A DNA stretch of 64,000 nt, taken from Bacteroides sp. AN502(2024). GTDB lineage: Bacteria > Bacteroidota > Bacteroidia > Bacteroidales > Bacteroidaceae. The translations under genes and the position numbers were made by a program. The notes beneath the pieces were generated by a model. That model did not search any database. It was not told where the DNA came from and worked only from the letters and a program-made list of their open reading frames with translations. Numbering within the stretch: position 1 is the stretch's first letter; every line of letters starts with the position of its first letter. The stretch covers positions 143,549-207,548 of the forward strand of contig NZ_JBGFSP010000009.1 in assembly GCF_041227145.1 (NCBI RefSeq), given 5' to 3'. Below are positions 11,401 to 20,358 of this stretch, in pieces.

Positions 11401-11868
11401 AAAATTGCCATCTATATCCGTAATGGTACCTTCCGTAGAATCGACCACTTTCACATTTGCCCCAATCACCCCTTCACCTGCAGGATCAGTGATCCGTCCT
11501 TTTAAAACAAACGCTTTTCCCTGTCTTTTCTGTGATATCACTGCATGGAACATAATCACCCGGTTTCCGTTCACTTCATAACTGACTTCCGTTCCCGCCA
11601 GCAATTGTCCCATCACATCATTAATAGTACCGTTATTTATATTCACAGAAACTTTCCTATTCAAATCAATGTCATTATTACGGATCAGGAAAGAGCAATT
11701 GCCTTGCTTCTTTATCACTTCAATGGCTTCTTTTAAAGTAATATTGTCTACTTTCACACTGAATTTCTTACTTTGTACCTGTGCCGATAGCTGGAAACCA
11801 CCGGTTAAAGCATTACCTACAGACAAAAGTAGAAGCATTAATAATATCCTTTTTACTATTAATCTCAT
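8449..11868 (-). CDS. SusC/RagA-family TonB-dependent transporter with N-terminal STN domain
   Basis: This protein of about 1,139 residues imports glycan fragments through the outer membrane using TonB energy. After a signal peptide come an STN (secretin/TonB short N-terminal) domain (FSVKVDNITLKEAIEVIKKQ), a carboxypeptidase-regulatory-like beta sandwich (GRITDPAGEGVIGANV), a plug domain with the motif NLTGAVSSVKMDDV and a 22-strand barrel ending in YSFGVNLSF. The STN domain is the part that usually signals to a FecR anti-sigma factor, and such a gene lies just upstream. I chose the ATG at 11868 because it begins MRLIVKRILL, a normal signal peptide; a start at 11892 would add eight residues. 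Confidence 0.96.
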   Translation of the reverse strand: MRLIVKRILLMLLLLSVGNALTGGFQLSAQVQSKKFSVKVDNITLKEAIEVIKKQGNCSFLIRNNDIDLNRKVSVNINNGTINDVMGQLLAGTEVSYEVNGNRVIMFHAVISQKRQGKAFVLKGRITDPAGEGVIGANVKVVDSTEGTITDIDGNFSLTVTPNDRLSISYIGYATQEVVVKDQRPLHVTLKEDTRLIDEIVVVGYGVQKKANLTGAVSSVKMDDVLGDRPVVSVSDALKGAMPGLQITGNSGRPGEEMSFNIRGVNSLDKNGKPLVLVDNVEMDINMLDPNDIESVTVLKDAASSAIYGARAAFGVILITTKKGSEATKLSINYSNNFSFSRPANMPHKATPLQTVQAYKDMGTINYQTGQNVNTWLGLLKEYNANPSAYPDGYAMVDGLRYSLAETDLFDDMMEIGFQQTHNISVGGGTKDISYRFSFGMVNENGVLASDKDTYKRYNVSSYLRSDVFSWITPELDIKYTNSNSSLPETSGGYGIWGAAVAFPSYFPTGTMNLDGEELPVNTPRNLIDLAYPTTIQKNNLRVFGKVTITPLKNVKLIGEYTFNHLSNEKTKFEKKFYYAHGGNFVKEVSTANSKYEYSNGITDYNALNFYANYSNSWGKHDVTVMGGFNQESSDYRYAEMSRMNMINEELPSISQSTGDYFAKDKFERYTVRGLFYRLNYSFAGKYLLETNGRYDGSSKFPKNSRFGFFPSVSVGWRISEEAFMKPLNSVLSNLKLRGSWGNIGNQSITPYAYIPGMDAEQAYWTVSGSKVTTLKPAALVSNSFTWEKVTTIDVGFDLGLLDNRLNMVFDWYRRDTKGMLAPGSELPGVLGASAPLQNTADLRSKGWEISVDWNDQIGKVKYGLGFNLYDSKTKITKYNNETGLFGKDKNGNETYRVGMELGEIWGYETDRLYTADDFDAEGKLKTGIAKVEGYNPNPGDILYKDLDGNNIINNGTSTTKDPGDRKIIGNNTRRYQYGIHGSASWNGFSLSFLLQGVGKRDLWVMNDLFYPHYDAWTTVYDSQLNYWTPENTTSYFPRIYEKAAGNTNANTRVQTRYLQDGSYLSIRNITLSYNFPSKWISKIGVNNLAVFFSGENLYTFDHLPKGLDPERSVTDDLGQRGFTYPYMRQYSFGVNLSF

Positions 11869-11969
11869 ATTTCCACTATTAAAGGTTAACATAATATCTT
11901 TCTATACACCGCTGAACCGCCGATATATCTATCGACTAAGTTCCCAATCATATTTTGTTTTTTCTTATT

Positions 11970-12992
11970 TTACCTCCTTTTCTTATCAGTTATAAAGATA
12001 GTGTCTCCACTAACTTTCCATGTATATTGCTCTTCAACGTTGATTTCTCCCAATATATCATTGATACTTTGGTTACTATTAAAACATCCGGAAAAGCGTT
12101 CCGTTTTCAGACGCTCACTCTCTAAACAGATCTTCACCTGGAATTTGCGCTCCAGACGGTGTGCGATGTCGGCGAACGGAGCATTCTCAAATGTCAAGCC
12201 ACCATCCAACCAGTCACAGGCAGAGCTGGCATTCGATTTCATTTTCTCCATGCACCCCGTACTCTTATCGTAAAAAGCCTGTTCGCTGGGGAATAGTTTC
12301 ATCACCGAACCGGACACAGTGGATAAATTGACACGACCTTCCAACAAAGATACCATTACATAATTGTCATCATCATAAGCGCGGACATTAAAAACAGTAC
12401 CCACCACCTTTACCTGCACCCCATTCGTATTTACGAAGAAAGGAATCTTCTCATTTTTCGCCACCCTGAAATATCCTTCGCCATCAAGCGTGACATCACG
12501 TTCACGAATGCCGAATCCACGGCAATAACGTAACACCGAACCAGCATTCAATGAAACCTCTGTTCCATCCGGAAGCACGATATTTGTCCGCGAACCGGCC
12601 GGCACTTTAATTTCATAAGGAGAATCCGCATTCGTATATACTTCCGTAAGATTTTCAGTATAAGTGTACCATAAGTAATTACAACTCAACAACAAAATAA
12701 TTGCAGCAGCCACCTTCAGACATACGGGCACTGTCTTTCGTGGACGGACAGGCTTCATCTCTGCCGCGGCTATTTTTTCTTTTATCTGTGATAAATTAGC
12801 ATCCTCTACTTGGGCAAATGCAGGCACAGAAGAAACAGCCCATACCGCAGACATCTCCCGGAAAATTTTAGCAGCATCTTCATGGGAAGCCAGATAAGCG
12901 AGCAGGGTCTCTTTCTCTTCTTCGGTACAGTCACCGGACAGATAGTTGCTTATCCGGATTTCCAATTCTTCTATATGATAAGAGTTATTCAT
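11970..12992 (-). CDS. FecR-family anti-sigma factor
   Basis: This 340-residue inner-membrane anti-sigma factor relays the state of the STN-bearing SusC to the ECF sigma factor encoded directly upstream. The cytoplasmic N-terminal part (about residues 1-85) contains ISNYLSGDCTEEEKETLLAYL, typical of the sigma-binding region. One membrane helix follows at about 91-109. The periplasmic FecR domain includes AGSRTNIVLPDGTEVSLNAG and GEGYFRVAKNEK, and a C-terminal secretin-like DUF4974 segment follows (FENAPFADIAHRLERKF). It sits 77 bp downstream of the sigma gene and 101 bp upstream of susC, the standard order for this signalling type. Confidence 0.94.
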   Translation of the reverse strand: MNNSYHIEELEIRISNYLSGDCTEEEKETLLAYLASHEDAAKIFREMSAVWAVSSVPAFAQVEDANLSQIKEKIAAAEMKPVRPRKTVPVCLKVAAAIILLLSCNYLWYTYTENLTEVYTNADSPYEIKVPAGSRTNIVLPDGTEVSLNAGSVLRYCRGFGIRERDVTLDGEGYFRVAKNEKIPFFVNTNGVQVKVVGTVFNVRAYDDDNYVMVSLLEGRVNLSTVSGSVMKLFPSEQAFYDKSTGCMEKMKSNASSACDWLDGGLTFENAPFADIAHRLERKFQVKICLESERLKTERFSGCFNSNQSINDILGEINVEEQYTWKVSGDTIFITDKKRR

Positions 12993-13069
12993 ATACGTAC
13001 TTTTTCTATGTGTGTATATAACTGGATACGCAATAAAAAAAGAAACGTTTAAAAGAAAAGCAATTTTTT

Positions 13070-13657
13070 TTAGAGAAACATCAAAATAGCTATCATATAA
13101 GGAGTATCCAGTGATTCACGCAACTTAGTCAATGCTATTTTCATCTGCACTCTTACAGTGCTCACATTAATATTATGCTCCTCGGCAATTTCACTGTATG
13201 TCTTCCCCTCATACAAACTCGCTTTAAATATGGCACGGCATCTGGCCGGCAATTCCTCCACCTTCTTCATGATGATGGTATTCATTTCGCTATGCTCCAA
13301 CGCCTGTAAAGGGTTATCGGAAGAAAGAATATGATTTTCGAGAAAAGTCCAGATCTCCTCCATTTGTTCTGTCATCTGTTTTTCATTGAAATAAGAAGAG
13401 CGCAGATAACTGATGCTCGCATTTTGAATGGCACGTCGCAAATAGGGAAGAGCCGGATAAGTGATGTGATGTCGATTCTGCCAGAAAGCAACAAAGACAT
13501 CATTCACAATCTCCCCTGCCACCCTTTTATCATGTACATAATAAACGGCTATCGCACACAGATAAAGGTAGTAAGTATGATAGATTTTATCAAATGCTTT
13601 GGTATTACCTTGATTTAACTGTTCAATTAGATTTTCAGAGATTTCCGGTAGATTCAT
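13070..13657 (-). CDS. ECF RNA polymerase sigma factor, Bacteroidetes FecI-like
   Basis: This 195-residue ECF sigma factor directs RNA polymerase to the downstream susC operon when released by the FecR protein. Region 2 lies at about residues 16-85 (GNTKAFDKIYHTYYLYL, then VNDVFVAFWQNR). Region 4 is at about residues 140-182 with the helix-turn-helix YSEIAEEHNINVSTVRVQMK. The start is only 21 bp downstream of the AbgT transporter stop on the same strand, so some readthrough from the two-component/transporter operon is possible. No clear TAnnTTTG promoter was seen in that short gap. Confidence 0.94.
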   Translation of the reverse strand: MNLPEISENLIEQLNQGNTKAFDKIYHTYYLYLCAIAVYYVHDKRVAGEIVNDVFVAFWQNRHHITYPALPYLRRAIQNASISYLRSSYFNEKQMTEQMEEIWTFLENHILSSDNPLQALEHSEMNTIIMKKVEELPARCRAIFKASLYEGKTYSEIAEEHNINVSTVRVQMKIALTKLRESLDTPYMIAILMFL

Positions 13658-13678
13658 TCGTTATCTTTTTTATTAAAA

Positions 13679-15133
13679 CTACAATCCCATCGGTATTTTC
13701 AACAAATACCAAACTATAAACAACAACGTCCAGACCATCAGAATACCTAATGAATATCTCCAGGTATATTTAAGCAATGAACCATACGTAATCTGCTTGT
13801 CATACTGTCGCATATAGGTGAGCACCAGAGGCATATAGAATAAGAAAGGAGTAATGGCATTCGTCGAGCTGTCTCCGATACGGAAAGCACATTGCGTTAT
13901 ATCCGGAGCAATTCCCATTTGTGCAAACATCGGAATAAAGATGAAAGACATAAAAGACCATTTGGAGGTAGCAGATACCATAATCAGGTTTATCAATGCC
14001 GTGAATAGAATAAACAGGACGAGAGCAGACAAAGGAGCCGGTTCAAATGAAGAAAGCAGGTCAGCTCCCATAATGGCCATACATTTGTCCAGATGAGAAT
14101 ATTCAAAACAGGCAAACATCTGCGCAGCAAAAAAAGCAATAACAAAATACACCCCCAGAAGTTTCATCGGCTGTGTAAGTCCTTCAATCACATCATTGTC
14201 TGTGCGATACCGTCCGGAACTGAATCCATAAGCCATTCCCGTAATACCTGCTCCCAAAGAAAGCAAAAACAAAATGCCGGCAATAAAAGGCGAATGCATC
14301 AAACCACCATTCACACCCCGCAAAATCCCATAAGAAGAAAAAGTAAGCCACAAGATAAGAGCTACATAGATCGCTGCCACAACAATGGAAATCATAATGG
14401 CACGCTGCTCTTTACGAGATAGAGGATGGTAAGCCGCCACCTTCATACTACCTTCATACTTACCTAACGTAGGAAGAAGCCATTTTTGAGTAATCCAATA
14501 CACAATAGCCGTAATGGCCACTGTTGAAGCACTCATAAAGAAGTAATTGCAAAGAGGTTCTGTATTCCCCTGATAACCCGTTTGTGCCAGTGCAGCCTCT
14601 TGCGTGGTATGCGCCAACAACGGGTCCATCGTACTCAATACAATATTGGCACTATACCCGCATGCAACGGAAACATAAGCCGTAACAATCCCTGCAATCG
14701 GATGAAGCCCCACCCATTGGAACAGCATAGCAGCAATAGGCAATAAGATGATATATCCACCATCACCAATGGCATTCGACAGCAAACCAAGCACGATCAC
14801 CCACCAGACAATCTTCCTCTTTTCCTGCCGGTTTCCCACCCCCATACGGATACATGCATCAATAAAACCGGAATGTTGTGCCACTCCCAGTCCGAACATC
14901 GCAATAATCACCATCCCCAACGGAGCAAAGCCCGTAAAGTTCTTGATAGCGTTCCGCAACCACCAACGGATTCCTTCCGGACTCAGCAAGCTTTGTACAC
15001 GGATGTCCTCACCTGTCTGCGGCAATGTCACTTTCAATCCATAGATATCACATATCCATGAAAGAAAGACCACTGCCATTGTCAGCAGCAGGAACATCGT
15101 AGCGGGATGGGGCATGCGCCATTTATTCTTCAT
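13679..15133 (-). CDS. AbgT-family transporter
   Basis: This is a membrane protein of about 484 residues with many hydrophobic segments, resembling the p-aminobenzoyl-glutamate transporter family. Recognisable parts are KNFTGFAPLGMVIIAMFGLGVA, GLLSNAIGDGGYIILLPIAAMLF and the paired MVSATSKWSFMSFIFIPMF near the C-terminus, where a conserved serine/threonine-rich loop binds substrate in the family. Some members export sulfonamides, so the substrate is uncertain. The ATG at 15133 lies inside the end of the response-regulator gene (11-bp overlap), which implies translational coupling to that regulator. A longer frame from 15199 would add 22 residues without a membrane signal and is less likely. 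Confidence 0.88.
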   Translation of the reverse strand: MKNKWRMPHPATMFLLLTMAVVFLSWICDIYGLKVTLPQTGEDIRVQSLLSPEGIRWWLRNAIKNFTGFAPLGMVIIAMFGLGVAQHSGFIDACIRMGVGNRQEKRKIVWWVIVLGLLSNAIGDGGYIILLPIAAMLFQWVGLHPIAGIVTAYVSVACGYSANIVLSTMDPLLAHTTQEAALAQTGYQGNTEPLCNYFFMSASTVAITAIVYWITQKWLLPTLGKYEGSMKVAAYHPLSRKEQRAIMISIVVAAIYVALILWLTFSSYGILRGVNGGLMHSPFIAGILFLLSLGAGITGMAYGFSSGRYRTDNDVIEGLTQPMKLLGVYFVIAFFAAQMFACFEYSHLDKCMAIMGADLLSSFEPAPLSALVLFILFTALINLIMVSATSKWSFMSFIFIPMFAQMGIAPDITQCAFRIGDSSTNAITPFLFYMPLVLTYMRQYDKQITYGSLLKYTWRYSLGILMVWTLLFIVWYLLKIPMGL

Positions 15134-15851
15134 CAGGCTCCAGATTATCCAGATCGATAATGCGCAATTCCAATGCACGTACTGCCAACCGGGTAGCATT
15201 CACTCCCACCCGTTCCCCATTCGGGAAAAGGCGTCCGATAAGATCATTCTGCCGTTTTTCCAATGATTTCACACCAAAAGGCATCCCCTTCAGATTGGAA
15301 ATCATCTCCTTCGTATATCCTAATGCCAGATGACGGAGAAAACGTTCGTCATATTCGTCAATATCATAACTGATGACAGCCTCCTGACGCTTGGCATCAT
15401 TGGCTACAGATTTCTTGAAACGATCTACAATCTTTTCCAGAATCGGATAGTTGAATACCAATTTCTTTCCGTCCATCACAGCCTGTACATCTGTTTTCGT
15501 CAGGAGTTCACCTGTTTTGAGGATGATTCCGTCCGCACCGGCATTCAATACATCCACCCACAACTTCTCGTTCAGAATCTCACCCGTGAAGATCAGTACC
15601 CGAACTCCTTTGTAACGTTTGAATATATTCTTGCAAATATCAACACCGATGGTCGTAGAACCTCCCAGTCCTAAGTCCAACAATACCAGGTCGGGAAGCC
15701 GGGCCTCCATCAACGGCCAAAACTCATTTTCCGTCATGGCCGTGCCGATCACTTCCGCATTCGGTATTTCATGACGGAATATTTCTTCCGTCCCTTTCAA
15801 CTCCAGTTTTACATCCTCTACAATAATAACTTTAAACTTCTGTTCTTCCAT
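15123..15851 (-). CDS. Response regulator with receiver domain and LuxR-like C-terminal region
   Basis: This 242-residue protein is the probable partner of the large kinase encoded 34 bp upstream. The receiver domain (about 1-130) has the acidic pair in VEDVK, the phospho-acceptor Asp59 in LVLLDLGLGG and a Lys in GIILKTGEL. The C-terminal region (about 170-235) contains FLRHLALGYTKEMISNLKG and SLEKRQNDLIGRLF, which resemble a divergent GerE/LuxR helix-turn-helix. I believe this C-terminal part corresponds to a Bacteroides-specific family (DUF5932), but that is from memory. The 3' end overlaps the transporter start, so regulator and transporter are probably made together. Confidence 0.85.
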   Translation of the reverse strand: MEEQKFKVIIVEDVKLELKGTEEIFRHEIPNAEVIGTAMTENEFWPLMEARLPDLVLLDLGLGGSTTIGVDICKNIFKRYKGVRVLIFTGEILNEKLWVDVLNAGADGIILKTGELLTKTDVQAVMDGKKLVFNYPILEKIVDRFKKSVANDAKRQEAVISYDIDEYDERFLRHLALGYTKEMISNLKGMPFGVKSLEKRQNDLIGRLFPNGERVGVNATRLAVRALELRIIDLDNLEPDEE

Positions 15852-15885
15852 ATTCCTTATCTACTAACTTTTATGTGTTTTCCTT

Positions 15886-18800
15886 TTATCTTTGCGGAAT
15901 GGTGAAATAAACCGTAAACCCGCCTCCTTCAGCCGGCTCGGCATTGATACGGCATCCCCTACGTCCCGCAAATTCATCGTGGTCGCGGATGATCTGCTTG
16001 CATACCAGATATTCCGTTCCCCTCAACTCCCCTTTTTCACCGGAAGTCATACGTGCCAGATTCGGATAAAACAGTTGATTCAACTCTTCCACACTCTTCT
16101 CACGTCTCGTATCCGTAAAGAGGAAACGAATATATTCATGATCCTTACGTGCCTGCAGACGTATCACTCCATCTTCACGCACAGTCAATGCTTCATCAAT
16201 CAAATTCTCCAACAGAAAACGCAACTGATTCACGTCTCCCATCACCTTCGCCTCCATCGGCTCTATCTCCAGTTCTATCCTCTCCGGCCTATTCTTCATC
16301 CACTTCTTGAAATATTTCCCCGCAGCATCCCAAAGTTCCTGTACCGGAATCACGGTACGCCGGAAAGTGACTTCCTCGAGTTGACGGGAAGCACACGAAC
16401 TCAAAATCGTAAAGATTCCCTTATAGTATTCAATCAACTCCGTCATCGTCTCTACCGCTTCACGCTCCTCCGTTTCCGAAAGATTCAGCTCATTCAACCG
16501 TCCTACAATCTGTTTGATCTTATTCGGATAATAAACGGTCTCATGTTTAATAGTCGACAGACAGTTGTCAAGCACCATATTCTGTACATGCAACATGCTG
16601 TCTTCCCAGGAAGCCCGGCGTGTTTCTTCATGTGCCGACTCAATGTCCCGGTATTGGGTAGCCAGTTTCACCACTGCGTTAAACACGACAATAGTCACAT
16701 AACGCGCTACCAGTTCAAAAAGCAACCGATCCGTCTCCAGTTCCGTTCCCTCCCTGCGCTCCAGATAAAGCACACCGACACATGGATGCTCGCCCCCTGT
16801 TTCCACCATCAGCGGAATGGCCTGAAGATGCTGTCCGGAAAGATATTCCCCGGAATTAAAACACTGCTCTACCATCTCCGGCATTTCCTGTCCGGGACGA
16901 GAAGCATATTCCAGCCGGTGTGTCGTTTCGTTATAAACAGCAATTCCCATCCGGTCAATCGTCAATAATTCATTGACCGAATCGAATGCTTCATCCACAA
17001 TACGTTGAGGAATTTCTTTAAGCGTACTTTCTTCCCGTTGGAGAGCCTCTGCCTTTTCCTGTTCCTGTGGTCTGACCAAAGATGCGGCAAACACCTTCCG
17101 GTTAATTTCAAGTACCTGCTCAAGATTCAAACGATTCTGCAAACGTTTTCTCATGTACAGGAAATAATATCCGACCAACGAAACAACCAATAGAACAAAG
17201 CATAAAATAATTCCCACCGTCTTATTGGTATTCGAACGCTCCAACTGCCGGCAATACGCTTCGAGAGTTTGATCCTCTCCCTGCAACTTATACAAATCCG
17301 TGAATGCCGAATTATTATAACTGTATGCATCCAACTGTTTCAAAGCCAGGAAAGCAACCGACGCCTCATTCCTGATATCCAGAATTACATGATAATCCGA
17401 ATCAAACAGTTCATTCCACCAACTGATTTCAGCAGGTGTTCCTTCACCTACCAGCTTCATATACCGGTGTGGCCGATCCGGACGCGCATATTTTTCATAA
17501 TGCTCATTCAGAAAAAGCATGGCAGAATCTATATATTGCAAAGCTAACTCATAATTTTCGTCCACATTGGCAAAATAGGCGGCATTGGCATAATCCGACG
17601 CTACATCCAGCAGATCCTCATACGCAGAATCCGTAACTACTATAACCGGATCGTCGTCCTGCAACATGGGAGGAGCCGGATCATGCAGACAAGAAACCAT
17701 GCTCGACGGAAGCATCAAGCAAAGTAGCAATCCCCCCATCGCTTTACGCACTCCCGAAGGCAAACGGAAATAGAAACGACTTCCCTTCCCCAGTTCACTC
17801 TCCACATCAAAGACGCATCCCCGGAACACATCATTCGTTTTCTTATACTTCTCAATAATGCCCTTGCAATTCATCAATCCGAAACCACTGCCTTTGTTTT
17901 CTTTCAACACTTCCGGATCAGCTGCATTCTTCATTCCGATCACACGGGAATCATATACCTTCTCACCAATGATGTGCGCCACATCCTCTTCGGAAATACC
18001 TCTTCCGTTATCCTCCACGGAAATCTCGATATATGCATCCTCCGTAGTGCGGGCATATACTTTGATGATTCCTCCTTCCGGAGTATATTTACGGGCATTT
18101 TCCGCCAACGTATTAATCATAAACAGAGTCAGTGCCCGGTCGGCCTTCACCATCACCGTGGCCGGTTCAATCTCCAACTTCTGATTTTTCATTTCAAAAG
18201 CACGTCTTCCCTTGCCTAGCAACTCAAACAGCTCATTGAGATTGAAAGTCTCAATATTCAGGCTAAGCGTTCCCTGCTTCATCTTAATCCAAAGAGCCAG
18301 AATATCGTTGTACTCATTAATCGTAGTTACCAGCTCGTCAATGTATTGATACTTCTCTTTCTTGATCTTCGCATTATCAATATACCCCCGCTCCGTCAAC
18401 TTATGCACCTCGTTCAAGATCCGGTCGATATAAGGATTAATCCCATTGACAATCGCCAGACAAGCCTTCTTGATCAGATTCTGGCGTTTATTTCCCGCAA
18501 TATGTTGTTCGTAAACATACCGTTGCTTTTCCAGCTGCATCCGCTCGTCGCTCAACGCTTCTACCATCTGCTCATTGTCCGCAGCCCAGATAATATACGG
18601 CTCAAGCACATGCACTAACGCTTTCTCATCACGGTTCAACCGATGCAGAGGAACCAATGCCGCTTTCCCCTCCTCCGGAATTTCCAGTTGAAGACGTCCT
18701 TTTCCAAATAATTGATCAATGCCTTGTTGAATGAACGGAACATTCATCGGAATAGACGAAGTAATATCCCGGCAAAGAGTCAGAATCCGTTGCAGCCGTT

Positions 18801-20205
18801 CCACGTCTACCTGATTCCTTATTTTAGACCGTTTATTAAAAAACCACCAGAGAATAACCACCAGCACCAGCCCGACAATAACCAGAAAAAGTACAATCGT
18901 CATTTGTCGTGAATCAGCTTCCAAAGAAAGATAGCGGCTCTCCAACTCCTTATCCTGACGGGTATAATTCAAGATATCCAAGTATATGTTCCGGTTGTAA
19001 TCAGAAGCATACTTCATCCCGAGTCCCGCATACGATACACTCAATTGCTCCCGGATCCTGGAGATCCATTCAGGTACCGTCCTTACATTTTCCTGCGTGA
19101 TCCACGGAACCCCGGTATAAGTGGTGTCTCCTTCTGCAAAAGTACGCAGCTTATCCAATGTATCCGCCGCATGGTGATAATAAAGAACATGATGCCGGTT
19201 CACACAATCCAACGCTTTGGCAAGCGTATCCAATGCCTCTGAATAATGTCCGTGCTCATTCATATATTTACCGATAGACACATACGCACCGGCAATCTGA
19301 TACAAATCATGATACTCGCGGAACTTTTCAAGCGCACGCTGTGCCATTCGCAAAGGCAAAAGCGAATCTACCGGAAAACCGAACTGATCCAGTGCATATC
19401 CCCTTCTCGTCCGGAAAAGTTCGAAATTACGGGGGGAAACCATCAGATTAGCCAATCCTTGCAGACCATTCCCTTCGAAATAAGGATGATGGGTCTGAAC
19501 AGCCATCCGCCACGTAGTATAAAGTTGGTCGAACTCACTCATTTTCCGGTCTTCCGGCTGGGTCTCTTCCACCAATGAGGCCGAACCTTTGATGTAATGA
19601 TAATACAGCAACTGATTGGTATCCGCCAATACTTCATCTTCCGGAATCTGATTGAGAGACACAATAGCCTCTTGCCGTTGCTGAAGGTAATAGTAATAAA
19701 TCGAAGAAACGATGAAGAATTCAGTGAACGCATAATCCAGCCGAAGTGTTTCATGACGGTCGGCAAATAAATCGCTCTCCTCCCGAATACGTTTCATGCG
19801 CCGGAGCGCACTGTTGCGATAATCATAAAACTCTTTGTTCATCGCTGTCCGCTGACAGATTTTCATCAGCCCGATGTCGGCAATCAACAGTTCAAGCTCA
19901 TTTTTAGTCAGTCTATATACCTCCTTATGCCATGCTTCCGCCCGGTCAAAATCCATAGCCATAAAAGCACAGAATCCCAGGTTGTTGGCAGCTTCTGCTT
20001 TCCCCGATTTATAGAAATTCACCTGCCGATAGGCTTCATCGGCATATTTATAAGAAGAATCCAGGTTCCGATAACGATAAGCGTACGCTTTCCCGTTTAA
20101 GGAATCAATCAGGCGCACCTCTTTGGTGGGCACCATATCAGTGCACGAAAAGAAAGAGGCAAACAACACGAAACCTATTATATATAAAGGAAAGCGTGAA
20201 CTCAT
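15886..20205 (-). CDS. Giant lipoprotein-type sensor kinase with two tandem sensor/kinase modules
   Basis: This 1,439-residue membrane sensor consists of two related halves. Half 1 has a lipobox signal (FASFFSC), a helical TPR-like periplasmic region, a membrane helix at about 435-457, and a HATPase with N-box NTLAENARKY (about 698), G1 DNGRGI (about 732) and G2 GSGFGL (about 770). Half 2 restarts with a second lipoprotein-like signal (LCLMLPSSMVSC, about 822-837), a short helical sensor region, a membrane helix at about 994-1016, a GAF-like segment and an H-box-like KHETVYYP (about 1221). Its HATPase keeps ENLIDEA but has lost the G1 glycines. Half 1 has no matching histidine. I recall DUF5112 and DUF5113 for these regions. 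The response regulator follows 34 bp downstream. Confidence 0.85.
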   Translation of the reverse strand: MSSRFPLYIIGFVLFASFFSCTDMVPTKEVRLIDSLNGKAYAYRYRNLDSSYKYADEAYRQVNFYKSGKAEAANNLGFCAFMAMDFDRAEAWHKEVYRLTKNELELLIADIGLMKICQRTAMNKEFYDYRNSALRRMKRIREESDLFADRHETLRLDYAFTEFFIVSSIYYYYLQQRQEAIVSLNQIPEDEVLADTNQLLYYHYIKGSASLVEETQPEDRKMSEFDQLYTTWRMAVQTHHPYFEGNGLQGLANLMVSPRNFELFRTRRGYALDQFGFPVDSLLPLRMAQRALEKFREYHDLYQIAGAYVSIGKYMNEHGHYSEALDTLAKALDCVNRHHVLYYHHAADTLDKLRTFAEGDTTYTGVPWITQENVRTVPEWISRIREQLSVSYAGLGMKYASDYNRNIYLDILNYTRQDKELESRYLSLEADSRQMTIVLFLVIVGLVLVVILWWFFNKRSKIRNQVDVERLQRILTLCRDITSSIPMNVPFIQQGIDQLFGKGRLQLEIPEEGKAALVPLHRLNRDEKALVHVLEPYIIWAADNEQMVEALSDERMQLEKQRYVYEQHIAGNKRQNLIKKACLAIVNGINPYIDRILNEVHKLTERGYIDNAKIKKEKYQYIDELVTTINEYNDILALWIKMKQGTLSLNIETFNLNELFELLGKGRRAFEMKNQKLEIEPATVMVKADRALTLFMINTLAENARKYTPEGGIIKVYARTTEDAYIEISVEDNGRGISEEDVAHIIGEKVYDSRVIGMKNAADPEVLKENKGSGFGLMNCKGIIEKYKKTNDVFRGCVFDVESELGKGSRFYFRLPSGVRKAMGGLLLCLMLPSSMVSCLHDPAPPMLQDDDPVIVVTDSAYEDLLDVASDYANAAYFANVDENYELALQYIDSAMLFLNEHYEKYARPDRPHRYMKLVGEGTPAEISWWNELFDSDYHVILDIRNEASVAFLALKQLDAYSYNNSAFTDLYKLQGEDQTLEAYCRQLERSNTNKTVGIILCFVLLVVSLVGYYFLYMRKRLQNRLNLEQVLEINRKVFAASLVRPQEQEKAEALQREESTLKEIPQRIVDEAFDSVNELLTIDRMGIAVYNETTHRLEYASRPGQEMPEMVEQCFNSGEYLSGQHLQAIPLMVETGGEHPCVGVLYLERREGTELETDRLLFELVARYVTIVVFNAVVKLATQYRDIESAHEETRRASWEDSMLHVQNMVLDNCLSTIKHETVYYPNKIKQIVGRLNELNLSETEEREAVETMTELIEYYKGIFTILSSCASRQLEEVTFRRTVIPVQELWDAAGKYFKKWMKNRPERIELEIEPMEAKVMGDVNQLRFLLENLIDEALTVREDGVIRLQARKDHEYIRFLFTDTRREKSVEELNQLFYPNLARMTSGEKGELRGTEYLVCKQIIRDHDEFAGRRGCRINAEPAEGGGFTVYFTIPQR

Positions 20206-20314
20206 TTTTGACTATTAACTGTTTTCAGCAAGCAAATCTACAAATATTTCCGATAAGTTGGAGAGAAAAATATTTTTTATACAATAAGTCCTTCTAAATA
20301 ATAAGAGAAATTCC

Positions 20315-20322
20315 TACCTTTG
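20315..20322 (+). promoter_or_regulatory. Bacteroides -7 element (TACCTTTG) upstream of prs
   Basis: TACCTTTG fits the TAnnTTTG consensus of the primary Bacteroides sigma factor. It lies 36 bp before the prs start codon. No good TTTG -33 element is visible at the usual 19-21 bp spacing. Confidence 0.6.
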
Positions 20323-20358
20323 CAAGCAAATTAACAAATAGGTAACATCTATTACAAA

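Noticed and set aside
15892..16968. 358-codon plus-strand frame within the giant kinase
   Set aside because: It is antisense to recognisable kinase sequence, and the translation is rich in His/Arg/Cys with no family features.
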